From: Coriobacteriaceae bacterium AM100-PB1-1D-6A
GTDB taxonomy: Bacteria > Actinomycetota > Coriobacteriia > Coriobacteriales > Coriobacteriaceae
Assembly: GCA_027660625.1 (NCBI GenBank)
Contig: JAQDNC010000002.1
Location: 197,981 to 261,980, forward strand
DNA length: 64,000 nt
Reading direction: 5' to 3'
Shown here: positions 1-7,237 of the stretch, piece by piece
Layout: each line of letters starts with the position of its first letter
Position numbering within the stretch: position 1 is the stretch's first letter
Notes under the pieces: model-generated
Told to the model about the DNA's origin: nothing
Database searches by the model: none
What the model saw: only the letters and a program-made list of their open reading frames with translations
Made by a program: the position numbers and the translations under genes

Positions 1-592
1 GACCGAGAAGCAGGTTCGCAACGAGCTCGAGAACTTTATGTTCGCCAACGGCGCCGATAGCCTTGCCTTTGGCTCCATCGTGGCGAGCGGTCCCAACACC
101 GCCAACCCGCATGCCGTGCCGAGCGACCGCGTGATCGAGAAGGGCGATTTCGTTCTTATGGATTACGGTGCGGGCTACTGTGATTACCGCTCCGACATGA
201 CACGCACCGTCGTGATGGGCGAGCCCACGCAGGAGCAGCTCGACCTGTACGCACTCGTGCGCCGCACGCACGAGGAATGCGTCCCCGCCATCCATCCGGG
301 CGTCGAGGGCAACGACATCTTCAAGCTCTCCAAGAAGATCATCGGCGATGCCGGTTATGGCGATTACTACAACCATGGCCTGGGCCACGGCGTTGGTATC
401 GACATCCACGAGCTGCCCAACTTCAACCGTAGCAAGAACATCATTGAGGTCGGCTCGGTTATTACCATGGAGCCCGGCGTCTACCTGCCCGGTGTGGGCG
501 GCGTGCGCCTGGAGGACTACGGTGTCGTCACCGAGAACGGCTACGAGCCCTTCACCAAGACCCCGCACGACCTGCACGTCATCGATTGCTAG
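1..592 (+). CDS. Xaa-Pro aminopeptidase, M24 family (5' partial)
   Basis: C-terminal part of a metallopeptidase that removes N-terminal residues preceding proline in the cytoplasm. The reading frame is open from base 2 and runs off the left edge. The pita-bread fold metal ligands are visible in order: Asp in VLMDYGAGY, Asp in YRSDMTRT, His in GLGHGVGIDIHE, Glu in TMEPGVY and Glu in VRLEDYGV. Only the catalytic domain is in the window; the N-terminal creatinase-like domain lies outside. It precedes efp, an arrangement common in Gram-positive bacteria. Methionine aminopeptidase is less likely because the GHGVG..IHE context and downstream efp fit PepP/PepQ better. Confidence 0.9.
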   Translation, partial: TEKQVRNELENFMFANGADSLAFGSIVASGPNTANPHAVPSDRVIEKGDFVLMDYGAGYCDYRSDMTRTVVMGEPTQEQLDLYALVRRTHEECVPAIHPGVEGNDIFKLSKKIIGDAGYGDYYNHGLGHGVGIDIHELPNFNRSKNIIEVGSVITMEPGVYLPGVGGVRLEDYGVVTENGYEPFTKTPHDLHVIDC

Positions 593-688
593 CCCATTTC
601 GATAGATTTTTGGGGCGGGGCGTCCGGATCGATTCGGGCGTCCCGCGTTCTCTTTTTATGCGCTCGCCGCAGCCGGCGTCTGCAAGTG

Positions 689-694
689 TATAAT
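689..694 (+). promoter_or_regulatory. Possible -10 box upstream of efp
   Basis: A TATAAT hexamer lies 58 bases before the efp start in a 159-base gap. No good -35 hexamer is seen 17 bases upstream, so this is a suggestion only. Confidence 0.35.
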
Positions 695-751
695 CTCGCT
701 CGTATGTAATTTGGACGCTTGTGCGTCTCGCCAATAACAAGAAAGGTCGCT

Positions 752-1315
752 ATGCCTACTATCTCTACCGCCGACTTCAAGAACGGCCTCGGTCTCCGCA
801 TTAAGGACAAGGTCTACACCATTGTCGAGTTCCAGCACGTCAAGCCGGGCAAGGGCGGCGCTTTCGTGCGCTACAAGACCCGCGACATCAAGAGCGGCCG
901 CGTCGTCGAGAACACCTGCAACGCCGGCACCAAGTTCGAGAGCGTCATGCTCACCACCCGTGAGTTCCAGTACCTCTACAACGACGGCGCCGATTACATC
1001 TTCATGGACAACGAGTCTTACGAGCAGGTTCCCGTTCCCGAGGACATGGTGGGCGAGAACGCCAAGTGGCTGCGCGAGAACGACACCTGCCAGCTGCTCT
1101 TCGCCGATGACGAGCTCATGGGCGTGACCCCGCCGATGTTCATCGAGACCACCATCGTCCAGACCGACCCGGGCTTTAAGGGCGACACCGTTCAGGGTTC
1201 CACCAAGCCGGCCACCATCGACACCGGTGCTGTCATCCAGGTCCCCATGTACCTCAACGAGGGCGAGGTCATTAAGGTTGACACCCGCGACGGCAAGTTC
1301 GTCTCCCGCGTCTAG
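752..1315 (+). CDS. efp: Translation elongation factor P
   Basis: EF-P relieves ribosomes stalled at polyproline stretches. The 187-residue length is the family norm. The three-domain protein begins MPTISTADF; the start at 752 is chosen because a GAAAGG ribosome site sits 6 bases upstream, while a longer in-frame extension begins with residues unlike the family. The tip loop reads HVKPGKGGAF with Lys34, the position that is lysylated in Escherichia coli. No modification enzyme genes (epmA/epmB or rhamnosyltransferase earP) are in this window. The KPGKG loop type is known to work unmodified in some Actinobacteria, so that is a possibility here. Lies between the peptidase and the Asp23 gene. 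Confidence 0.96.
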   Translation: MPTISTADFKNGLGLRIKDKVYTIVEFQHVKPGKGGAFVRYKTRDIKSGRVVENTCNAGTKFESVMLTTREFQYLYNDGADYIFMDNESYEQVPVPEDMVGENAKWLRENDTCQLLFADDELMGVTPPMFIETTIVQTDPGFKGDTVQGSTKPATIDTGAVIQVPMYLNEGEVIKVDTRDGKFVSRV

Positions 1316-1339
1316 CAACCAACTCTTCTAGGAGGACTC

Positions 1340-1702
1340 ATGCCCCAGGAAATCAAGATTGACGGCATCGGCATTTCGCCCGATGTTCTGACCGCCATCG
1401 TCTCGCGCGCCGTCACGGATGTCGAGGGCATCGCCTCCGTGGGCGTCAAGGACCTTGCCACTAACCTTGTCTCCATGATGCTTTCGTCCAAGGCCCCGGC
1501 TTCCGAGCCAGCGGTCGAGGCCGAGGTCATCGGCGACAAGCTCGCACTTACCGTGCGCGTCGTGGTGTTCTTTGGCTATCCGTTCAAGAAACTCGCCGAG
1601 GCCGTTCGCGCCGCCGTGGTTGCCGCCATCGACGCCCAGGTGGGCGTCGAGGTCGAGCGCGTTGACGTTTGCATCGACGGCCTCGTTTTCCCCAAGGAGT
1701 AA
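1340..1702 (+). CDS. Asp23/Gls24 family envelope stress protein
   Basis: A 120-residue protein of the alkaline-shock Asp23/Gls24 family, which in Gram-positive bacteria assembles at the membrane and affects envelope stress responses. Family features include the opening IGISPDVLTAIVSRAV followed by DVEGIASVG, and the alternating hydrophobic strand around LALTVRVVVFFGYPF. A strong AGGAGG ribosome site lies 4 bases before the ATG. It is only 3 bases from nusB, the usual Gram-positive order (asp23-nusB), so the two are co-transcribed. The biochemical role is not settled for this family. Confidence 0.88.
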   Translation: MPQEIKIDGIGISPDVLTAIVSRAVTDVEGIASVGVKDLATNLVSMMLSSKAPASEPAVEAEVIGDKLALTVRVVVFFGYPFKKLAEAVRAAVVAAIDAQVGVEVERVDVCIDGLVFPKE

Positions 1703-1705
1703 CCT

Positions 1706-2290
1706 TTGAGCCTTAAGGTTTATCGCGGGCGTACGCTTGCCCGCAGTCAGGCGCTGCAGCTGCTGTTCCAGGCCGAGGCCACGGACAGCCCGCTCGAGCG
1801 CGTCCTCGAGGGCGATTTCCTGATCTCGAAGGGTCCCCTCGACCCCTATGCGCTGGAGCTGTGCCGCGGTGCCTACGAGCACATCGACCGCATCGACTGC
1901 GCCCTTCGCTCCGTCGCCAAGAACTGGGATCTTATGCGCATGCCCGGTGCCGACCGTAATCTGCTGCGCATCGCTGTCTATGAAATGCGCTTCCTCACCG
2001 ACGAGGAGGTTTCGGACGCCATCGTGATTAACGAGGCCGTCGAGCTTGCCAAGGCCTATGGCACCGACCAGTCTGCGTCGTTTGTCAACGGCGTGCTGGG
2101 CAAGATCGCTCGTAGCGAGGAGCTGCCGGGCGAGGATCTGTATCAGGAGCTGCTGGCCGAGGACCGTGCCCGCGAGGAGGCCCAGGCTGCTGAGGCTGCC
2201 GCCAAGGTTGCCGCCGCTCAGGCTGCGGCCGGCGTTCTCGACGAGGATGCCGAGGCCGCCGAGGCCGAGACCGGTACCGTCGAGGAGTAG
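1706..2290 (+). CDS. nusB: Transcription antitermination protein NusB
   Basis: NusB binds boxA RNA with NusE/S10 and supports antitermination of rRNA operons. The helical domain covers about residues 1-145, with family motifs ARSQALQLLFQAE near the start and SASFVNGVLGKIA at the end. The start is TTG at 1706, supported by an AAGGAG site 6 bases upstream and by the usual N-terminal alignment. Residues from about 150 to 194 form an Ala/Glu-rich acidic tail beyond the usual NusB length, probably disordered. The stop codon lies 2 bases before xseB, indicating translational coupling. Confidence 0.94.
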   Translation: MSLKVYRGRTLARSQALQLLFQAEATDSPLERVLEGDFLISKGPLDPYALELCRGAYEHIDRIDCALRSVAKNWDLMRMPGADRNLLRIAVYEMRFLTDEEVSDAIVINEAVELAKAYGTDQSASFVNGVLGKIARSEELPGEDLYQELLAEDRAREEAQAAEAAAKVAAAQAAAGVLDEDAEAAEAETGTVEE

Positions 2291-2292
2291 CC

Positions 2293-2559
2293 ATGCCAGA
2301 GGGTTCCGTCCGCAACTTCGACGAGATCTCGGACCGCTTGGACCAGATTATTGCGACCGTTCGCTCCAAGGATACGTCCCTGGAGCGTTCGCTTGATCTG
2401 TTTGATGAGGCGATTGAGCTGGGCTCCCGTGCGGTCGATATGGTCGACAAGTTTGAGCTGACGCCTCGTGAGGCCGATAAGCTCGAGCAGGAATACGATG
2501 AGGATGCGGCAAACGAATCCCATGATAGCCAGGCCGCGTCCCCGGATACGAATGGTTGA
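2293..2559 (+). CDS. xseB: Exodeoxyribonuclease VII small subunit
   Basis: The small helical subunit of exonuclease VII, which degrades single-stranded DNA together with the large catalytic subunit XseA. The 88-residue protein shows the family pattern: FDEISDRLDQIIATVRSKD followed by SLERSLDLFDEAIELG. The C-terminal 20 residues are an acidic tail. The large subunit xseA, normally directly upstream, is not between nusB and xseB and is nowhere in this window. The stop codon TGA overlaps the ATG of the next gene (TGATG). Confidence 0.88.
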   Translation: MPEGSVRNFDEISDRLDQIIATVRSKDTSLERSLDLFDEAIELGSRAVDMVDKFELTPREADKLEQEYDEDAANESHDSQAASPDTNG

Positions 2560-3371
2560 TGGCATTCATGAAACGTGTGCGTCTCGATGACGAACTGATT
2601 TCACAGGGCATCTGCGCCGATCGCGCGGATGCCCTTCGCACTCTTATGGCCGGCTTGGTCTCGAGTGGCGGCGAGCGTTTGACCTCGCCGGGCCTTAAGG
2701 TGACGCCCGGTCTGCCCCTGCACGTGAAGGGCCGTATTCCCTACGTGGGGCGCGGCGGGCTCAAGCTCGAGGGAGCGCTCAATGCATTTGGGATTGATCC
2801 GACGGACCTTGCTTGCCTCGATGTGGGCTGTTCTACGGGTGGCTTTACCGATTGCCTGCTCAAGCGCGGCGCCGCTACGGTCGTTTCGGTCGATGTGGGT
2901 CGCGCCCAGTTTGATTGGTCGCTGCGCCAAGACGATCGCGTGACGCTTCATGAGCGAACCAACGTGACACAGCTGCCCGAGCTTGGCTACGGCAGCGCTA
3001 TCGACTTGGCCGTGTGCGATGTGTCGTTTACGAGTATCGCGAATATCATCGACGCCGTGATGGCGTGCTTGAAGCCTTCGGGTTCGTTCTGCACGCTCGT
3101 AAAGCCCCAGTTTGAGGCTCCGGCTGCGCTGGTGGGCGAGGGCGGTATCGTGACCGACCCCGCTGTCCGCTGCGATACACTCGTGGCAGCGATTGAGCTT
3201 TTTGCCGCCAAGAGTCTGTTCCCGCTCGATGTGTGCGTGTCGCCCATCCATGGCGCCAAGGGCAACGTTGAGTTTTTCCTGTACGGCACGAGGTTTGCCC
3301 CCGGCGAGCGCACCGACGATGAGCTGCAATCCCAGGTATCGGTTTTGAGCGAGAAAGCTGCAACGCTATGA
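2559..3371 (+). CDS. tlyA: TlyA-type rRNA 2'-O-methyltransferase / hemolysin A family
   Basis: Predicted ribose methyltransferase with an N-terminal S4 RNA-binding domain (about residues 5-65: VRLDDELISQG and the PYVGRGGLKLEGAL stretch) and an FtsJ-like domain with the SAM-binding motif CLDVGCSTGGFTDCLLKRGA. In Mycobacterium tuberculosis TlyA methylates 16S and 23S rRNA and confers capreomycin sensitivity. The start at 2559 overlaps the xseB stop as TGATG; an alternative ATG at 2568 (MKRVRLDDEL) agrees with the usual N terminus, so the start is uncertain by 3 codons. The 3' end overlaps nadK by 4 bases (ATGA). Confidence 0.9.
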   Translation: MAFMKRVRLDDELISQGICADRADALRTLMAGLVSSGGERLTSPGLKVTPGLPLHVKGRIPYVGRGGLKLEGALNAFGIDPTDLACLDVGCSTGGFTDCLLKRGAATVVSVDVGRAQFDWSLRQDDRVTLHERTNVTQLPELGYGSAIDLAVCDVSFTSIANIIDAVMACLKPSGSFCTLVKPQFEAPAALVGEGGIVTDPAVRCDTLVAAIELFAAKSLFPLDVCVSPIHGAKGNVEFFLYGTRFAPGERTDDELQSQVSVLSEKAATL

Positions 3372-4228
3372 AGGTCTTTCTGGTTCCCAATTTCTACAAG
3401 CAAGAAGCGGTCGAGAGCGGCCTGATGCTTGAGCTTTGGCTTTCGCGCCAGGGCTACGAGGTCGCATGGGCTGCCGACCAGCGCTCCAAGATCCAGAGTG
3501 CGCCCGATGTTGACGATGCCGACCTGGTCATTACGCTCGGCGGTGACGGTACGCTGCTGCGTGCCGCCCGTATTCTTAACTACCGTGAGATTCCCATTTT
3601 GGGTCTTTCTTATGGTCATTTGGGGTTTTTGACGGCCGCGAGCCCCGAGGAGCGCGACATTTTGCAGGTCGTGAGCGATGCCCTGTCCGGTGAGCTCCAT
3701 GTGAGCCGTCGCGCCACCATCGCCGCCGATATCGTTTCGGTGCGCGAAGACGGTACGAAGGATGCCGTGCGCACGTTCGCTCTCAACGACATGGCGCTTA
3801 CGCGCGGGCCTCTGTCCGATATGGTCGAGTTCGACATCACGGTGTCCGGCCATCATATCGACCGCCTGCGCGGTGACGGTGTCGTCGTTTCGACGGCGAC
3901 CGGCTCCACCGGCTACGCGCTATCCGCTGGCGGCCCCATCGTCAGCCCCGATTACACGGGCATGGTCTGCGTGCCCATCGCTCCACATACCATTCAGGCT
4001 CGCGCCTTTTTGACCTCGCCGAGCGATGTCGTCGAGATCTTTATGTCCAATGATCGCCCGAGCGTGCCGGCGATCGCCATCGATGGACAATTTATTACCT
4101 GCGACGGCACGGTCGAGAGCGTGGCTGTGCGTCGCGGTCCCGGAGATGTGCTGCTGCTGGATTACGGCCCCGAGAGCTTCTATAACTCGGTGAGCCGCGT
4201 GTTCTACGGAGTGCGTCATGATCGATGA
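3368..4228 (+). CDS. nadK: NAD kinase
   Basis: Phosphorylates NAD+ to NADP+. The 286-residue protein carries the diagnostic GGDGT motif (TLGGDGTLLRAAR, near residue 60), the NDMALTRG segment, and the glycine-rich STATGSTGYALSAGGPIV motif near residue 180. It overlaps tlyA by 4 bases and recN by 11 bases, so all three are probably translated from one message. The order tlyA-nadK-recN is typical of Gram-positive bacteria, although the argR gene often found before recN is absent here. Confidence 0.96.
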   Translation: MKVFLVPNFYKQEAVESGLMLELWLSRQGYEVAWAADQRSKIQSAPDVDDADLVITLGGDGTLLRAARILNYREIPILGLSYGHLGFLTAASPEERDILQVVSDALSGELHVSRRATIAADIVSVREDGTKDAVRTFALNDMALTRGPLSDMVEFDITVSGHHIDRLRGDGVVVSTATGSTGYALSAGGPIVSPDYTGMVCVPIAPHTIQARAFLTSPSDVVEIFMSNDRPSVPAIAIDGQFITCDGTVESVAVRRGPGDVLLLDYGPESFYNSVSRVFYGVRHDR

Positions 4229-5846
4229 GCTGCAGGTTTCCAACATTGCACTCATTCGCGAGGCGACGTTGGTTCCGAGTGCAGGCCTAACAGTTCTGAC
4301 CGGAGAAACCGGCGCCGGTAAGACCGCGCTGCTCTCGGCGCTCAAGCTCATTTTGGGTGAGCGCGCGGATTCGTCGACGGTGCGCGAGGGCGAGGCGGTT
4401 GCCAGCGTCGAGGCGCGCCTGTTTGACGGCCCGCACGACACGGAGGGCTTCACCGTGCAGCGCAGCCTTTCTGCCGAGGGCCGCAGCCGTGTAAAAATTG
4501 ACGGCCGCATCGCCAGCGTGCGCGAACTTTCGGATCGCGTCGGCGTGATGATGGATCTTTGCGGTCAGCACGAGCACCAGCGCCTGCTCGAGCCGGCGCA
4601 TCATGTTGCCATGGTCGATGCCTGGGCAGGACGCCCGGCACTCGAGGCGCTCGAGCACTACCGTGCTTGCTTTAAGGCATCGCGCGCGGCCGCCAAGGAG
4701 GTCCGTCGCGTCGAAGAGGCCTCGCGTGCGCAGGGGAGTCGCGTTGAGGAGGCGCGCTTCGCCCTGGAGCGCATCGCCGAGGTCGACCCCAAGCCGGGTG
4801 AGTATGAGGAGCTCGAGGAGCTGCTGCCGCGCTCCGAGCATGCCGAGGTGTTGGTGGCCACGGCCAACGATGCCCATGCATCGCTTGCTGCCGAAGGGGG
4901 AGCGCTTGATGCCGTGAACAGTGCCGTGGCGGAGCTCTCTCGTATGGCTACCGTTGATCGCAAGCTGGGCGACATCGCCGATGCGCTTTCGGATGCTTGC
5001 ATCTCTCTTGAGGATTGTGCCAATGAGTTGCGCGCCTATCGCGATGGGGTCGCTTTCGATCCGCGCGAGCTGGCTCGTATGCGCGAGCGTTATTCCGATC
5101 TTAAGGGCTTGCTACGTCAGTGGGGGCCCACCATGGACGATGTCTTTGCCATGCGCAATCGCTCACAAGAGCTGTTGTCCCTGGTCGATGATGGCGATGA
5201 GCAGATCAAGAAGGCACGCGAGGCACTCGGGAGCGCCGAACGCGAGCTTTTTGCTGCTGCCAGGGCGCTTAAACGCGCGCGGAATACGGCAGCCCCGCGC
5301 TTTTGCCACGAGGTCGGCCGTCAGATGGCGCGCCTGGAGATGGGCAGCGCCGAGCTCGTTTGGGAGTCGCGCGATCTTCCGCGTGCCGAATGGACGCCGG
5401 CGGGGCCTTCGAGCTATGAGCTTTTATATCGCAGCGGTGCCGGATTGACGCCGCGCCCCCTGCGCCGCATTGCGTCGGGCGGTGAGCTGAGCCGCGTCAT
5501 GCTGGCGAGCAAGGTTGTCCTCGGTAACGCCGACGGCGTGGATACGCTGGTGTTCGACGAGGTCGATGCAGGTGTCGGCGGCTCTACCGCACGTGCCCTT
5601 GCGAGCGTGCTGGCAGATCTCGCTGCTACGCATCAGGTGATTGTCGTAACCCACCTGGCGCAAGTCGCCGTCATGGCCGATAAGCACTACGTGGTGAGCA
5701 AAGAGCCCGGCGATGTTCCCCAAACGCATCTGGATGAGGTGACTGGCGACGCCCGTACCGCAGAGATCGCCCGCATGCTGAGTGGCGATCAATCGGAGGC
5801 AAGCCTGGCACACGCCAAGCAGATGCTGGAAGAGGCTCGAGGTTAG
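4218..5846 (+). CDS. recN: DNA repair protein RecN
   Basis: An SMC-like ATPase that acts in recombinational double-strand break repair. Residues about 28-40 hold the Walker A motif (GETGAGKTALL). The central part is a long charged helical, coiled-coil region. The C-terminal head has the ABC signature RRIASGGELSRVMLA and Walker B LVFDEVDAGVGG, then VTHLAQVAV. The 542-residue length is near the norm. The ATG lies inside nadK, 11 bases before its stop. It is the last gene of the operon: downstream are a rho-independent hairpin and a 134-bp repeat. No SOS box is seen in front of it, as expected for an internal operon position. Confidence 0.96.
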   Translation: MIDELQVSNIALIREATLVPSAGLTVLTGETGAGKTALLSALKLILGERADSSTVREGEAVASVEARLFDGPHDTEGFTVQRSLSAEGRSRVKIDGRIASVRELSDRVGVMMDLCGQHEHQRLLEPAHHVAMVDAWAGRPALEALEHYRACFKASRAAAKEVRRVEEASRAQGSRVEEARFALERIAEVDPKPGEYEELEELLPRSEHAEVLVATANDAHASLAAEGGALDAVNSAVAELSRMATVDRKLGDIADALSDACISLEDCANELRAYRDGVAFDPRELARMRERYSDLKGLLRQWGPTMDDVFAMRNRSQELLSLVDDGDEQIKKAREALGSAERELFAAARALKRARNTAAPRFCHEVGRQMARLEMGSAELVWESRDLPRAEWTPAGPSSYELLYRSGAGLTPRPLRRIASGGELSRVMLASKVVLGNADGVDTLVFDEVDAGVGGSTARALASVLADLAATHQVIVVTHLAQVAVMADKHYVVSKEPGDVPQTHLDEVTGDARTAEIARMLSGDQSEASLAHAKQMLEEARG

Positions 5847-5932
5847 AACGAGCCGACAGTGTTGGCGGGGACAAAATATCAGCAATTGTTGCACCGCCAC
5901 TTGCTTGTCTGGCCCGACCGTCAAAAACTATG

Positions 5933-6066
5933 CCGGTTTACTACGATGAATCGGCGTAGCTCGAGCACAGCTAAAATTGTAAAAAGAAAACCGCAGGTAG
6001 AACCCCTGCGGTTTTCTTTTAAAACACGATGTGGTCGCATATTCCGATTTCATCGTAGTAAACCGG
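5933..6066. repeat. 134-bp palindromic element, family A, copy 1
   Basis: Bounded by inverted ends CCGGTTTACTACGA ... TCGTAGTAAACCGG. The pairing continues outwards to 5924 and 6075 with one single-base bulge. The same 134-bp length and ends recur at 38350-38483, and the two align without gaps. By hand about 90 of 134 positions match. The ends and a central GCAGGTAGAA (offset 61 in both) are fully conserved. This copy sits between recN and the convergent rpiR gene and contains a strong terminator hairpin. Confidence 0.85.
5984..6020 (+). terminator. Rho-independent terminator after recN
   Basis: A stem of about 13 bp (AAAACCGCAGG paired with CCTGCGGTTTT), a loop of about 6 bases and a T-rich end (TTTTCTTTT). 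The A-rich left flank means it could also end transcription of the convergent rpiR gene. It lies inside repeat family A copy 1. Confidence 0.8.
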
Positions 6067-6108
6067 CATAGTTTTATCGGAACGGTACATAACGTCCCCT
6101 GATAAAAC

Positions 6109-6966
6109 CTACTCCACGACCTTATCCGGCTGGATGAGCTCCTCGTAGTAGCTGATATGCTCGCGGGCGTCTTCAATCTCGGGCAGCAGGAAGTTGTAGA
6201 TAACCTCAATGATCATCGTGGCGCTCATCTTAGAGAATGCAAAGTCGCCCGTGGTGAGCAGCGCCTCGTGGTTCACGGTATTAAAGGTGTAGTCTGCCAG
6301 GCGAGCAAGCGGAGACTTGCTGTCGCTGCTGATGACGACTACGGTGGCACCGCAACCGCGAGCCGCTTTCGCCATGCGATTCAGTCGACGCGACTTGCCG
6401 GAGTTCGAGATCAGCACTATACAATCGCCGGGTCGCAGCGTAAGCGCAAACCCAATCGAGGTCTCGCTGATGGTGCTTGCCATGCAGCGAAGGCCCAGCT
6501 GCGAAAACTTAAATGTCGCGTCGAGCGCGACGGCGTTGGTGTTGCCTACGGCTGCAAATTCGATAGCCCCTGCGTTCTTAAACGCGTGCACGACGGCTGT
6601 CAGCGTGTCGTGATCAATGCCATCGATTGTTGCATTGAGTTCGCTTACCTTGGCAGCGAGGATATTCTTGAGGCTCTGCTCCATATTGTCGAGCGAGACC
6701 TCGTCGGTGAGACCTTCATTGCGTTGGCTCTCCAGATCACGCGCCAGCGAAAACTGAAAACTGCGGAAGCTGCCAAAACCCAGTTTGCGGCAGAAGCGCG
6801 AGACGGTGGCCTCGGAGGTTGCGGCAGCGCGCGAGAGCTGGGCGGCTGTCAGACGCGGTGCCTCGGACTGGTGCTCTAGGATATAGTCGACAATGCGCTG
6901 CTCGGACTCGCTGTATCCCCTGTGCGTGCTAATAAGGGAGAGTGCGCTCTTGCTGCTATCGGACAT
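6109..6966 (-). CDS. RpiR family transcriptional regulator (HTH + SIS)
   Basis: A 285-residue regulator of sugar metabolism. An N-terminal helix-turn-helix (about residues 1-77; SRAAATSEATVSRFCRKLGF) is followed by a SIS phosphosugar-binding domain (about 120-250; LISNSGKSRRLNRMAKAA and VVVISSD). The start at 6966 is preceded by an AGGAG site 7 bases away; a longer in-frame extension to 7080 has no ribosome site. The gene is divergent from fruA, and RpiR proteins usually control adjacent sugar genes. Control of the fruA-pts-fruK block by a phosphosugar such as fructose-1-phosphate is therefore a reasonable inference. The effector cannot be read from sequence. Confidence 0.9.
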   Translation of the reverse strand: MSDSSKSALSLISTHRGYSESEQRIVDYILEHQSEAPRLTAAQLSRAAATSEATVSRFCRKLGFGSFRSFQFSLARDLESQRNEGLTDEVSLDNMEQSLKNILAAKVSELNATIDGIDHDTLTAVVHAFKNAGAIEFAAVGNTNAVALDATFKFSQLGLRCMASTISETSIGFALTLRPGDCIVLISNSGKSRRLNRMAKAARGCGATVVVISSDSKSPLARLADYTFNTVNHEALLTTGDFAFSKMSATMIIEVIYNFLLPEIEDAREHISYYEELIQPDKVVE

Positions 6967-7067
6967 GGTTGACTCCTGGTTGGCATTAAAAGCTGGCTTT
7001 TTGTGTGCCGCTCTAGTATACGGGGATTGGTGAATACGAGATACACCTTGCCGTTTCAATAGTTGAT

Positions 7068-7111
7068 GGTAAACTTTCATCGACCGTTTACGGTAATGAA
7101 AGAACCTTTCA
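7068..7111. promoter_or_regulatory. Nested inverted repeats between rpiR and fruA; candidate operator
   Basis: The rpiR-fruA spacer contains GTAAAC (7069-7074) and GTTTAC (7086-7091) as an inverted pair, CTTTCAT (7074-7080) with ATGAAAG (7096-7102), and TGAAAG-AAC-CTTTCA (7097-7111). Clustered inverted repeats in a divergent promoter suggest regulator binding, plausibly by the RpiR protein. Which repeat is used is unknown. Confidence 0.45.
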
Positions 7112-7237
7112 CCGGAGAGATGAGCTGTATTACTTCTCGTACAAGCGGTGGCTTGGTATCTTTCAGATGTGGAAAACGCGTATCAAAGCGCGTATAGGGG
7201 AGCGCCTGCGGGCGCAGTACTCAAGAAGGAGGGAGAC

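Noticed and set aside
7148-7237. Longer N terminus for FruA (in-frame extension from 7148)
   Set aside because: The extension has no similarity to EIIB proteins, while the ATG at 7238 has a strong AAGGAGGGA site.
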